NCBI RefSeq assembly: GCF_036588685.1
Contig: NC_086374.1
Location: 28,326,886 to 28,390,885, forward strand
Direction of reading: 5' to 3'
DNA length: 64,000 bases
Source of the DNA: Mytilus trossulus
Taxonomy: Eukaryota; Mollusca; Bivalvia; Mytilida; Mytilidae
This document shows, piece after piece, positions 1 through 14,000 of the stretch (position 1 is its first letter; every line of letters begins with the position of its first letter). The notes under the pieces are model-generated. The model had not been told where the DNA came from. It was given only the letters and a program-made list of their open reading frames with translations, and did no database searches. Both the position numbers and the translations under genes were made by a program.

Positions 1-427
1 TACACATAACGAAGATCATTCCAAGCATATCTACCATGGTCGTTTTTGATTTTTTTGCTGTAAATTTTATATAGTGTCAATAGTCCGAATCTCAAAACTT
101 TTATACGAAAATGTGGGATACAATGTTAAATTTGTATAAGTTTTAGGTCAAAAACTCTATTTTATGCTTATTTAATGTTACAAGTTACACCGATTTTTTG
201 CCGTTTTCCATATGTCCTCTTTATGCTTTATAGATTAAATATTTATTTACCTTACTAGTAATGTGGATTATTATTGCATGCATTCATCATTTTATCATGA
301 AAAACAATCTTCTTAAAAAAATATTATGAATACATATAAGTATTATATATGTTTAAAGCTATTGAAAAAGCGCATTTTACAGTTGCCTTCAACTTTGTGC
401 ACGCCGTCTGTATATTCTTTTAAATTT
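1..427. other. Non-coding AT-rich sequence
   Basis: No open frame with exon-like borders and no repeat that I recognise. It lies upstream of the first dispersed repeat. Confidence 0.5.
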
Positions 428-640
428 TAGTTTCTTGTGTTCAACTTGGAAATTAGTATGGTGTTCATTATCACTGAACTAGTATATATATTTGTTTGGG
501 GGCCAGCTGAAGGACGCCTCCGGGTGCGGGAATTTCTCGCTATATTGAAGACCTGTTGGTGACCTTCTATTGTTGTTTTTTCTATGGTCGGGTTGTTGTC
601 TCTTTGACACATTCCCATTTCCATTTTCAATTTTATGATC
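428..640 (+). repeat. Dispersed mussel-type repeat, copy 1
   Basis: This stretch, containing 'GGGGCCAGCTGAAGGACGCC' and 'GACCTGTTGGTGACCTTCT', recurs almost unchanged at 14,905-15,095 in the same orientation. I recognise it as a very common dispersed repeat of mussel genomes. It has no coding capacity. It lies about 230 bases upstream of the first coding exon, so it may form part of that gene's upstream region. Confidence 0.75.
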
Positions 641-877
641 TGCAAAATACATAATTGTACAATAATGTTTAAGTTACATTAACAATTTACGTAGAGCTCG
701 GTGCACATTGTGAAAAGTAACAAGCACATAAAATTATATCCAAATATAAATACAGAAATGATTTTGTTTATGTACGTAAGTTTAAATTTTCTTTACATTC
801 TAATGGTAAAATTTTTGTTGTTTAAATGTTCGTATTCTCAAAGCATGTTGTTGATCATTTGCAGTCACTGAGAGAAC

Positions 878-957
878 ATGGCAGGAAGACAAGACGACGA
901 TGACAAGAAATACAATGAAATGCTGAAACCAATCACTTACAAATCAGATAACAATAG
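878..957 (+). CDS. Exon 1 (start codon)
   Basis: The ATG at 878 opens a basic/acidic stretch (MAGRQDDDDKKYNEML...). The exon ends AG|GT in phase 2. A TTGCAG acceptor at 859-864 lies 13 bases before the ATG, so an upstream 5'-UTR exon is likely. Confidence 0.6.
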
Positions 958-3900
958 GTTTTTATATATATATCAATTTATTGGGTCCTTTAATTGTTTT
1001 CCAAAATCATAAAAGGAGGAATTGAGATAAAATAGTATCATTAATATAAGCTAAAGGCATGCTAGTCTACATATAAATGACTTTAAAATTCAACAAAAGT
1101 AAAACTAATAGACGTCTAGAGGTATAGATCTTCACAGTGATAAAATGGCACACAAATGAATTCAATGTGATAGAGTTGGGGTTGTGGTTCAATACGTTGA
1201 CGAGACAGCAACATTAACTACAAATACTGTACACAAATAACTACAAATACTGTACACAAATAACTACAAGACATTTTGAGGTCAACTTACAATCTTCAAT
1301 AATAGACCGATGTCTATATTGTACAATATGTTCTAAATAGACATTTAAGACTATACAGACAATGTCAAAGAACTAACACTATCTCAAAATCATAGACGAA
1401 AAACGAAAAATAATAAGATTTGACAATCACAGACTGGTTCCTAGTGTTACACAGACACATGCATATATCACGAAGCTTAACTGTTCGCTTTCTATATTTT
1501 TGTCTATTCATAAATTAATGAATTCTTCGCCATTATCAGGTACGGTGGTCGTTTCTAAACTTGTATGATCCAATAAACTATTAATGTATATGAAACAAGA
1601 GATGAAGGATATAAGTCAATGAGACAACAACCTAACGTTAAAATGAAAAGACATCTAGAGGGCAAATGTATACAATTTCCAAGCTAAAAATCAACACAAG
1701 TGTGTAAATGTTCGGATTTACCAGAAGCAACCAAGATCTGTCAAACAGCATATAATTCTCCACAAATTTGAAGTTGTACCTGTTCAAGAATAGGAGCGTG
1801 TATCAATTTTCACACCCGACACAAATACTGTACTTGTTTTAAAACATCTCGACATTTTATGATAGTTACGGTAAATTTGGTTCTGTATAATGATTGCATC
1901 TCTGTATCTCTTTATAACAGGACATACAAGTACAGACACGAAGACTTAATATGGCGATCTAAATACAGAGCTATTAAAGGGCGAATACACAGGTACTGTA
2001 GTGATGTCATCTGTGGAAATTAAAAAAAACCCACATCAAATTAGATTATTGGCAATGCATGTTGTATGCACAAAAACTAGTAATTTCAAAATGATAGAAC
2101 AGCAACATAAGATGCAATGTTTCTTCAACATTGTCTTCAAATAATCAAATTGTCACATTTATAATTCATTATAGCCTAAAGAGACTTCATTTGCTGTACG
2201 ATAAGGACGAAGAAGATGAAAAAGACAAGGTAGTAGAGAAGTCAAAGCAGGACAGCAATGACGAGACCAATAAGGTGACGTTACGTGACTATCCCATCAG
2301 TATGCTGGAAGATATTGGAATGTTTTCAGTATTTTCCGATGACACATCGACAAAAGGCCCATCATTAAAACTATCAAGAGACCCTGCACGTATGTTCAGG
2401 TAATCTTAGACTGCACGTAATTATGTTCAGGTAATCTTAAACTGCACGTATATTCAGGTAATCTTAAACTGCACGTATGTTCTGGTAATCATAAACCTCA
2501 GAAACTCTCACATCCACATTTATATTCATATGGTATGTCAATGGTTTGCTTCGAGAGATCTAAATAATCAATTGGAAAAAGTAATTATAAATTAAGATTC
2601 TCTGAGCTTGGAAAAATCCCGTCATTGATGACCCGCTAAAAGCGTTAAGATGTCCCTAGTGCAGACGATGAGTGAATGAACAAACAAGTGAGCGACCAAA
2701 CACACGAATGAATGGACATCATATATAATGAACTCCTGCTTTAGTGATTTAACAATATTATTCAAAAGAAAAATAATTGATAGCAAGGACTAGTATTTTG
2801 ATAATACTTCAACTTCACATCTTTCTCTAATTGAAGGAAGCATTGCCTTGCGCCAAAAAGCAGTTACAGTATGTGTCGGCTCATCGGCAACACATGGACA
2901 ACAATCAATTGCTACCATTAAAATATTACTATATATTATGCAAAAGAGAACACTCTATGCGTTACAAAATCTTGTGTGTCTGAACATTCTTGTCTCTTTG
3001 AGCAAACAATATAGATACACTCTAAACTAAACGAATAAAAAGAGGTCTCCACTTCTTCTACCATCCTACCCTAAAAAAATGGATTCTGACATTTGAGTTT
3101 GGGATTTTTTACCAGCAATATATTTGTGAACTAACAACTATCATATCTTGACGATGTTTAATTGTATTTTATTTAATAGAGGTCAGCTACATCAGACAGA
3201 ATTAAAGACTAATCAAGCATACGGAGGATTTGATGTTCCAAAGTCCCTAGCCCATTATGGCAAATTCAAGGGGTATGTCAAACTCGCAATATTAACATAA
3301 AAATAAATTGATAGAGTACTTTTAAAATCAGATTTTCATTCGAGTGTTGAATATGTTGTGACATCGTCTCTTTCGATCTGTCGTTTTTTTATTTGAAATA
3401 TCGCAGGATATATAATATAATGCATAAAATTAGAGTATTAAATTATGATAAGAATAATATACATAGATTTTGTCGATAAAGAAAAGGCCTATATCATATT
3501 TTTTTATAGGAATCATTGATAGAACCACTTATCAATAGAAAATGAACGGTAGATAGTGTAGACGTTAAGTACCATTCATGTTATAATCATAAATTTTAAA
3601 AACAAATTATTTTGAATAGCATGTTCTTTATATGTATTATATAATATGAGTTAACTGCTGAATACTAATGTAAGTGCAATAAGTAGTGCAGATAGTTCAT
3701 CTTAACGGATAAGTAGCATCAATAGGCAGTTAACACAGGTTAACATTGAATTTCATTTCATGTTCAACTTATTTAAGAATATTGTTAAGCATAAAACCTC
3801 CCACACTATGTGTTTATTTTAGTCTTGATCCATAGACATTTAATTTCTAGTAAATCAAATTGATTGATTGGTGGTGTTTTAACGCCACTTTCAAAATTGA

Positions 3901-6900
3901 TGTCGTTACAGTAAGATTTCATTGGTGGAGGAAGTCTAGGTGCCAGCATAGAACCACTCAGAGTTGACAGGATAGTACTACACTCAATACATATATCAAT
4001 ATACTCAATATGCAAGCATGGAAGTATTAAATTTGCAATATAATACTTCCATGGTGCAAGTAATTATATACATACATAGACAATAATACAAGTATACATA
4101 TGAGTCAGTATAATATATTAAAAACAGAAACAGTATGTATTTAATAACGAATATGTCTGATCTTCAGTAAAATACCAGAGGTCAGAGCAACAGTCGATGG
4201 CGCATTAAGAGACTATGGTAATGAAAGAGTCAAAATGTGGAATTTGAACATCAGAAATGATGAAAGATATGCTCATTTCAACCAAATGAGATCTCAAAGG
4301 TAATTTATACATTGTAGATGGTAAAATTTTACGTTATGTTCTTTTTCACGGGTTCAACCGAACATAAAGCATTTCTTTTCTATACAAGGCTTAATAACAC
4401 AAAACACAAATATACTATGGGATGTAGGTTTGCAGCATCCAGTCTTTTAATAATTTCATTCGGAACATAATTACATGTGAAAAAACAAAATTTAGAATGG
4501 CAGGTATTACGCCAAAAGACAGTCCTTATCACATTATCTTCACTAGAAGTATGATCAACAGCCTGAACAATCTACAAAATATAATTACAAAAATTAGAAG
4601 CAATTCACAACTACATGTAAATGAAAGAAAAGAGAAAATTTATTAAATACTGAAACTTTGGAAGGTATACATGTGCATCTTTTGAATTATACAATTCTAT
4701 AAGAGTAATCTTAACATACGTGTGAAAGACAGTACCAGTCCTATAGAACAACAATTATTTTTGTTTCAAAACCAAAAAAAATAAAATAAAAGTCAAACAG
4801 ACCTTAACAGCAATTGAATTAAACGTGTAGACTGATTGAATGCAAACCGTCGAATGATTTAATTCCCGCTTAGTTATGCACGGGTGAATCCACCGCAAAT
4901 TACTACGCATAACGGTATTCATTAAGCCTTATAACGAAAAGAAATTTATTTATGTTCTTTTTCACGGGTTCAACCGAACATAAAGCATTTCTTTTCTATA
5001 CAAGGCTTAATAACACAAAACACAAATATACTATGGGATGTAGGTTTGCAGCATCCAGTCGAGACAAAAGGCGAAAGAGTGCCAAGGTATAAGAAACAGA
5101 AGCGCCTCCTCTTCGTAAACTATACAAACTAAATTGTTTTGTCTAACCCTATTGCGCTTAAAGCTTATCTGGCTCTAGTATAAGATGAAGATGATATAAC
5201 TATACTACCTTGTCAATAAATATCGGTCTTGCTATTGTGAACTATAGTGTCAACGTGTGTTTTATGAAAACTGATATCACCCATTATTATAAGCGAGAGT
5301 TCTTTGTATCTAAAAAATCAAGCATAAGCCAATTATAACATACAAAGTAACATACAGTTGAACAGGTTAGAATTATCATGATCCAGTTTAAATAGAAAGT
5401 TAAATTCTTTCTTTTGTATGGGTTTCGCCTATCCATCAAGTACAAAGAATCACGGCTAGGTCCGTGATACAAGCGGCCAGGTTCGCATATTAAACACATG
5501 TACATTGTACAATCTACAGTTACAACACCAAAAAACATAAAGCGGCAAGGTCCACACAAAGATATTTTTACTCAAAATTCATTCACTCATTTTAGCATCA
5601 AGTTTCAATACAAGACATGAAAATATATGCAATATCCTATCCTTCAAGAACAGAAATCAAGCCAGGTCCGTGATACAAGCGGCCAGGTCCGCATATTTAA
5701 CACGTGTACACTGTACAATCTACAGTTACAATATCAAAAAACAAAAAAGTATCAAGGTCCATATATAGAAATTTTTACTCAAAATTCATTCATTCATTTA
5801 AGCATCAAGTTCCAATACAAGACATGGAAACATATGCAATATCGTATCCTTCAAGGACAGAAAATCACGGTCAGGTCCATGATACAAGCGGCCAGGTCCG
5901 CATATAAAACACATGTACAATCTACAGTTACAACACCAAAAAACATAAAGCGGCAAGGTCCGCACAAAGATATTTTACTTAAAATTCATTCATTCATTTT
6001 AGCATCAAGTTTCAATACAAGACGTGAAAAGATATGCAATATCCTATCCTTCAAGGACAGATAATCACGGCCAGGTCCGTGATACAAGCGGCCAGGTCCG
6101 CATATTTAACACATGTACACTGTACAATCTACAGTTACAATATCAAAAAACAAAAAAGTATCAAGGTCCGAATAAAGAAATTTTTACTTAAAATTCATTC
6201 ATTCATTTTAGCATCAAGAAAAATCCTATCCTTTAAGGACAGAACACCACGACCAGGTCCGCATATTACACACATGTAAACGGTATAATCTACAGTTACA
6301 ATATCAAAAATTAAAAAGAGGCAAGGTCCGCATAAAGATTTTTTTCTCAAAATTCATTCATTTACTTTAGCAACAAGTTTCAATACGAGCACATTTGAAA
6401 TAAACCTATATTCTTTTAAAACCGAATTCTCAGCACATCTCCCTTTGATAAAATTAGAAGGGGTTTCATACTCAACAGTGTCTTGCACTAAGCCAACAAA
6501 TTTACCGGTGTCAACAGACTCCAGTATCGGCCAGAAAACTGTCGATTTCATGTAAAGGATACCCAATGTACCGTTAGCTTTACATATAAGTGAATATGTT
6601 TTACAGTGTAAGCTATTAACGATACATGTGACAAGAGCAAATTATTATCGATTGACCAGTCAAACGTGAATGCATCAATTATAAAAATGTACCTTTTGTT
6701 AAAGGATAAAAAACAACAACTTTGAATCATATCTTGGGAGTTAAGCATTGTCACTTTTAGCAAACCGATCTAAGCTAAAAGGTCTCAATATTTTATTAAA
6801 ATAATGGAAAATTCTGTCGGACAACGACCAATCGTCAAAATCAAATATTGTCTTACTGATCCGCGGTAGTATTCATAGTTCTTGGTATCCACTCAATTTT

Positions 6901-7961
6901 TAAAACACATCGAATTTTCTATACAAAAATAACAAATCTCAATAGCTAGATTGGGCAAATCGAGTTTCATACTGCCAACTTCAGATAATTTAGCTACGTT
7001 TGTTAATCAGTGAGTAGTTTAAACTTTATTTTTAAAATGATCCGAAAGCTTTCCAAATCAAAATCACTGCCTTAAATTCTCGCAAAGTTGACCTTGAGAT
7101 TTTAGTGAGACACGAGATCTAACTTAACTCCAGAGTCCCAAGAGGATCGATCATTTAATAAGTGATGAAAGTGTCTTGTCAATATTATACATAATTTACC
7201 TTAAGCGGGTGATAATGCAATGAGTTTACCAATATCCGTGCAACTTTCCTTGCAGTCGTATTACAAAGATTTATAAGTGCTAAAACAATACTATTCAAAA
7301 TATTCGTACATTTTCTGTTCAGGTACACTTAAAGTCCCACACAAAACCAATCTAGTCTAAAACTTTTGTATGGCTTCCACACACTTTTTCCATAATTTGG
7401 CAAAAACACAGCTGACAATATGAATCAGACAATACTTCTTTTGACACTTTTAACATAAATGTTTCATTATTTTCAAATCCAAGTTCATAATCTAGATATA
7501 CAATTATATTGAATCCTTTACTATGCCATTATTTTACAAGAGGGAGTACCATATTAGTGAAAATGGAACAAGCTGGGCTCAGCACAAAATACAAAGCTGA
7601 AGTGTTATATTTAACTTTAGTGTCACTTTTCTATGAAAACACAAGAAACTTTTGTGATTCAACAAGCATATCTATATGAAGGTACCCCGATGATATTTCG
7701 AATAAAACTTAAATGCAATTTATTTTTAATTTTCTGCATACGTTTTGGACTCTTTTACAACCTCGTATTTAATTTTAAATAACATTTCGTATTGAAGCAC
7801 GTGTCTGATGTCAAGAATCAACATCGATAAAGGATTAACAACAAAAAGGGGGGGTGGGTGCTAACTTCCTTAGCGACTCCCGTAAAATACAAAAAAAAAA
7901 AAACAGAAGTAGGTGCATCAGTAATTTAAAAAAAATAGCCAGATTCAAGTATAGGCAAAAC

Positions 7962-8001
<40 letters not shown>

Positions 8002-11000
8002 GAACTCGGCCAATAAAAGTGTTTTATTTTTTTTTTTATTTCAAAAATGTAGGCTAAACTATAATTGACCTTTTACATTATAAACTTGTAATAACTCATT
8101 GTCATACTCATATGTGTCTAAACATAAATTAAAATCAATCAAAGATAATACCTCATTTGCAACTGCTGGTGTTGTAAGACCGCTTATTTCGGGACAGTTA
8201 GACGACATATGTCCAGTGGAAAACAATGAGAAAGCATCAGCTGTAGGGTTGCTAGTAAGGTTGTCATCTTCACTCCTATGATGACTTCTTGCAGGTGCAC
8301 GCTCATGAGTACTTTGGATTTCCTCGTCAGACATGAAGCAGAAAAAGTCAAACAGACCTTAACAGCAATTGAATTAAACGTGTAGACTGATTGAATGCAA
8401 ACCGTCGAATGATTTAATTCCCGCTTAGTTATGCACGGGTGAAATTACTACGCATAACGGTATTCATTAAGCCTTATAACGAAAAGAAATTTATTTATAT
8501 TCTTTATTTATTAGAACGTCAGACTCGTGTTGTATCAGCTTTATAAGGGACACACAAATCAAAACAGATTCAAATCATTTTCTGTGTTTCAAAGCGATGT
8601 TCATTTATATTTTGTTAGTAATTACTTGCACAATTTCTCTTAATGTTGTGTCCAATGTATAAAAATAAAAACCTTCATATTAGAATCAGCCATGGAAGTA
8701 TGGAAGTATTTACTTCCATGTATTAACAGAGGTCGTGTTAAAAAAAACAAGAGGAACGACACTTTTAAAAACTAATTACCATTTACGTAAAAAAGCATAT
8801 CGTCGATATGCGATCGATCTTGATTGAATGTGCCGTTTTGGTCTGAATTGATCTTAGACCAGGTATATTTGTGCCATTTTTTTTATTTAATGTTTCTATC
8901 TAGATCACTTTCAATTATATTTGGTTGCATCCAATTAATTATTGAGCAGTTCACTGTGTGGAAACTCATCGCAATCGATTCAGTCGCGTTTTCAGAGCAA
9001 AATTTCAAAGACCACTTCTGTCAACGACATAAAAACATTCGATTACAATATATCTATCTTCCGTTAATTTGGACAAATGCATTAGGTCTAACATCCTAGA
9101 TGTTATACCGTACTTGTAACTGTTTGTGGAAGTGCTGTGCTGTTTATAGTTGAGATTATAGGCTATCACTACAGTACAACTGGTACAATAAAAATGCCAG
9201 TCGTTAAAGACAAGGACAAGCGTCGTCAGAGACTGGAAATTGCAAACTAACACGATGCGTAGTCTTCAACTCTTTCTGCTGCTAGATTCTCAATGTCTCG
9301 GTAAGGTGTGTCAAAATCAGAAGCCTTTCTTTTATTGTTATTCATTTAGTTGTAATTGATTAACAATGTGATTTACTGTTTGATGATTTGCTAAAATTCA
9401 AATTTCAATTATTGCACTCTCGTATAATTTTGCAAAAATCGAAACATAGACTGAAAAATACATTTGTGTTGTATAATGTGCATTATTAGATAATAGATAA
9501 TTTCATGATATTATAGTTTACCATTCGTCTCGCATTTGTAGTGGCCTTAAAAGGAAGAGAATACAGTTTAAAAAAATGGAGAAAGGCACTCAGAGTTCTA
9601 CAAAGACGGAGAGGTATGTTTAAATGCCATTAGTTTGATTAATAATTCACCAGAAAGGCTATTATATATGACAACAGCATTTGTTACAGTGCATTTGTAG
9701 GCTCGAAATATAAAAATGTCCACCACAGAAAAAATACTGAGAAGTTAACAACAATAGGTCAATTATCGACCTTCAACAATGAACTCAGAGTTAAATTGCA
9801 CAGAATCCATCCTTTTTAATGATATCTTCAACATGTAATACAGTTCTCCGGAAAAGAGCATATCGGATGTTTGTTATCTCATAGTTACATTGATAAGTAC
9901 ATAAGATGAGTTGTTTCCGAAGTTCAGGAGGCATTGGAATTGTTGAGGGGTCTAAGGACTGTCTATTCCTCAGGCAAATCTTGGGCATAGTCATAGTAAG
10001 GGACCAAGGTTAGATTTCAAAATGCCTTCAATTTCAGGATATACATTCTGGACATGTTGTTTCCCTTTTCCCTTTTCGTTTTTTCTCTTTAATTTTCACT
10101 ATGTCTTTATCCTTGAACTTTAAACGTATTTTGCCAGTATGATCGTTATACCAGCGCATACATTCCCAACCTAATGTGTTAAACAAAACAACATTTCATT
10201 TCCTTTGTTGAATATTTTCAGGTCTCCTAAATAGATGTAAAGTTTATCTTACTTGTGTTTCCCGGATAAAATCTAATCGAATATATCTACTCGCATCTAA
10301 GAATGATAACTACAATTCTGTTAATTGTATTTGGAGATCAAAACAATTGATAAACGTATAGCGTCAGCGTGACATGTGACATGAAATAACCTTTACCATA
10401 AAGACTCGAAACCAAGTTTGGAAAACCGAACATAAAATACGTTCAGAGCATACAAACTATAACAGTCATCACCATCCCAAGATCAATTTTCATAACTTGT
10501 AAATGAAACACCTTCTTTAGTTGCAAACAACCTGTTTCTCCCACACTTGAAATAATATATAAATATCACAGATGTAATTAATGCTTATAAATGATTGTCA
10601 CCAGAATTAGTTTATTTTACAGGGAAGTACAAACAGTATATCCCGTAGAACGACGTGATTCGTTCGATTTAACAATGGACAAAGAGAGGTAATATTGTAT
10701 TTACTCATTACATAAAATATTAGAAAAAGTTCCAAATAATTTTCACTTTTTGCGTTTTTGCAATCCAGAATAAAGGTTTAGGTTTAAGTCCTCGGTAGAA
10801 CTTTTACAGATATACCTAAAATAACTAAATATTGATAGCTAATTCATAGCTTAAACGTACACGAATACTTACATAAGTTCTCAAATATTGTTAATATTTA
10901 CCTATGACATACAACAATAATTTAGTATTTTTTAGGTCTGAAGTATCGACAGAGGAGATTCAAAGGTAATACATGGTTTTTAAATCGATATCAAAAATTT

Positions 11001-14000
11001 TCAAAAAAGTACGTCAATTTTATTTTGGGGGGAAATGGTATCTTAAACCTTTGGATCTACATTAATTTGTTACCTATAAATAAAAAGTAATCATTAAGTA
11101 CTATAATTATTTGACATAAATACTACACAAATCCCATTTATGAAAGATCATAATTTGGTAAAAATTATACTTCCTTTAAATTATTCTTTTGTTGATACAA
11201 CATTAATTGTACAATGAACAAACATAACATAAACAGTCTTTTTTTTTATTGACACAGTAAACCGAAATTAGAACTAAAAGCTGGACTGGAAAAAGCTGAT
11301 GTCGCCGCTATAGACTTTTTGGATGGCTTTGATAGACTTGGGGAACAGGAGTGTCATAAAATGATCAACGAAATATACTTTAAACCTGATGAAGATATCA
11401 TTTCATCTATATATGTATTACAATCTGACATCCCAAGTGTACAGTTGATGAATATCATAACAGTGAGAATTCCGGTCAAAATCAGATTCGATTCAGAAAA
11501 ATTGAAATTCTTTATACGGATGAGGGTTGGACTGGTATGGCGAAGAATTGATGCGAGATTTGAGGAAACACCAGGAAACTCAATATTTGTAAGTTTGAAA
11601 TCCAATGTTTTGTTTTTAGTGTCAGAAAAAATGCACTTGAACTTGTCATTTCGATATATATACAAATGATGCTCTTTCACTTACTATTCATATACCGGCA
11701 TCTGGTAATATATACTTGAGCCAGCTTTGTATATTGACATACACCTTTTTAATTGTATCTGATTTTATTTTTCCGACATTCGCCTTTTCAACCAATATCG
11801 GTTTGTTTTTCAGAACATATAAGAATGACCTTTTTTTAAATCTGTTTTATTCTGTACTTTAAACTTGCATATTAGGACATTTTATTTTGGACTTCACAGA
11901 TTTTATCTCGCGAAAAATGTATTTTTTATTTTAAAATTCTGTCTTCAGGAAGGTTATCTAGTGTTCAAAACTGAAATTCGTGGAAATTTCTTTGCAACGT
12001 GCGATTTTATACAATTCACCTACAAAGTTGACAAGCATGGATACAAATTTAAAAATGCTTTAATTCCTGACATACAAGTAGCTGTAAAAGGAGGAGTCTT
12101 GGATGAACCGGAAGACGTCACATTTCAGGTAAGAGAGATTGAAATTGTTATGCTTAAATCTTTATACAAATCTCAGTTTATTTTTTTTTCTTTCTGTCTG
12201 CATTAAACCGAATGGTCATCTGTCAGAGGTTTCACATTCATTATTATCTGTTAATGAATTTTGATGCACAAATACATGGCACTATGTGTTTTAGGTATTA
12301 TATACAGGACGCCTTATTTCAATGTAGCAAGAAAACAATGTTGTGGTTTGTTATATTCATTGCGCTATATGTATTATAGGTACGACTTATTGACAGGGAA
12401 CGATTTTCTAAATATGACGACGTGTGTCCAAGACTTATATACCCGATTACCTATATATCAGATGGTCTATGGATTCGACGAAATAAGTTATTGTATTCTA
12501 AACGAATATCGCCGTTATTGATAACAATTATGAATGACATTTCATATGGGATAGACAGTGAGGTATACTTGATTCGTGAGAAGCAAGGAAGAATAAATAT
12601 CATCGGCTGTAGAACAAGTACAGATAAGAAATTTATAGTGATGCTGGACCATACACACTCGACGTAAGTACATTGCATCTATTCTCAACAGCACGCATTA
12701 GCTATCAATTCATTAATGATACCTTGGACTATACACTAGAACTGTCAGTATCGAAGTAAGTACATACTATTTATACTAGACAAATATAAATAACACTACA
12801 CTTTGCATAATCGAGCACGCAGAACGCGGGACGCCAATTGTCTTAAGTTTACCCTGTTTACATATCAATTTATATATTGAATCGTATATCCAAAGTACAC
12901 ATCTTTCAGGTTAAACTATATCATTGTATGGCAAATTCACTGAAAATCAACTTGTTTTTTTTCTGATTTCAGGTTCTGGTATGTGGTCACGAAAGAAATA
13001 AATAAGTATAAGTCGTATGAACCGATTTTAGAACGTGGATTTTCTGTTGCTTCATCACGAACTTGTGTTTGCAAAATTCTTACCTTTCACGAAAATAAAA
13101 AAGAGGATTTTAACATTTGGGTATGCATAGTAGAACATCCAGATGTTGATAATACGGTCAGTAAATACCTTGGTCTAGGTGGAGTAGCAGACGATAAACG
13201 GTTAGAAATGTCTGACGATGGTGGAATTTCCCGTACTATCGATTTCGTTTCCCGGTCTTCAGTCGTTAATATTGACCTTGACGGTAATTTCAAACAAAGA
13301 TATTACAAGGAACTCCCTACATTGCAATTTAGTGTCGGACACTCATGCCGCGTGAAATTCAAAATAAAATGTAGAATAAAACCATTACTTTGTGATGATA
13401 AGGAAAAGGTAGCGGTTATTCGGTTTTATATCGGAACAAAGACTATCCATGAAGTTCTTATCGATACTGCAGCACCCATTCCAGATTTTGATGGTATGAT
13501 TATTTAAAATAATCTATAAAGTATAAACAAGTGCAATGAAAATATAGAAAAAAGATAGCAATATATCAAATCTAATGAAACAGACAATACAACAAAGCGG
13601 GAAAATAAAGGGAAAAAAATCAACAAAATATTACTAAAAAAGTTTACAAATTGAGAAATTCGAACCCAACAACAAGCCAGGGAAATATGGCTGTTTCGAA
13701 AGAACAAACAATATAGTGTATGAGGTTTATGCAACAATGTCTGAATACTATAGAATGATAACGTTGGCAATTTATAAAAAACACAAAATTAACAATGATG
13801 GACGGGTAAGGACATTACAACATAAAAAAGATGATTTCAATATGAAATTGCAAAATAACATTTATGAGTATCAACATTCCAAAATTTTCCAGTTGATAAC
13901 AATCTATCTCACAAAGGTTCCTATATATATTCAAGCGTTACCCCTTTTGTGGGCATGATACGCAAATTGAATTAAAAAAAAGTATATATTATATGATTTT

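Larger units (their letters stand above)
4950..8500. mobile_element. Long copy of the same element (about 3.5 kb)
   Basis: Runs from segment A' (4950-5061) to segment B' (8345-8500, lacking 10 bases present in the first B). It contains the 205-bp tandem array, poly-T tracts and a 91-codon minus-strand frame near B'. The inverted-end arrangement is compatible with a DIRS-like or DNA transposon derivative. No transposase or recombinase is visible, so the class is open. Confidence 0.4.

Noticed and set aside
5627-6279. Proteins of 81-145 residues
   Set aside because: The frames come from a 205-bp tandem array and shift with each unit.
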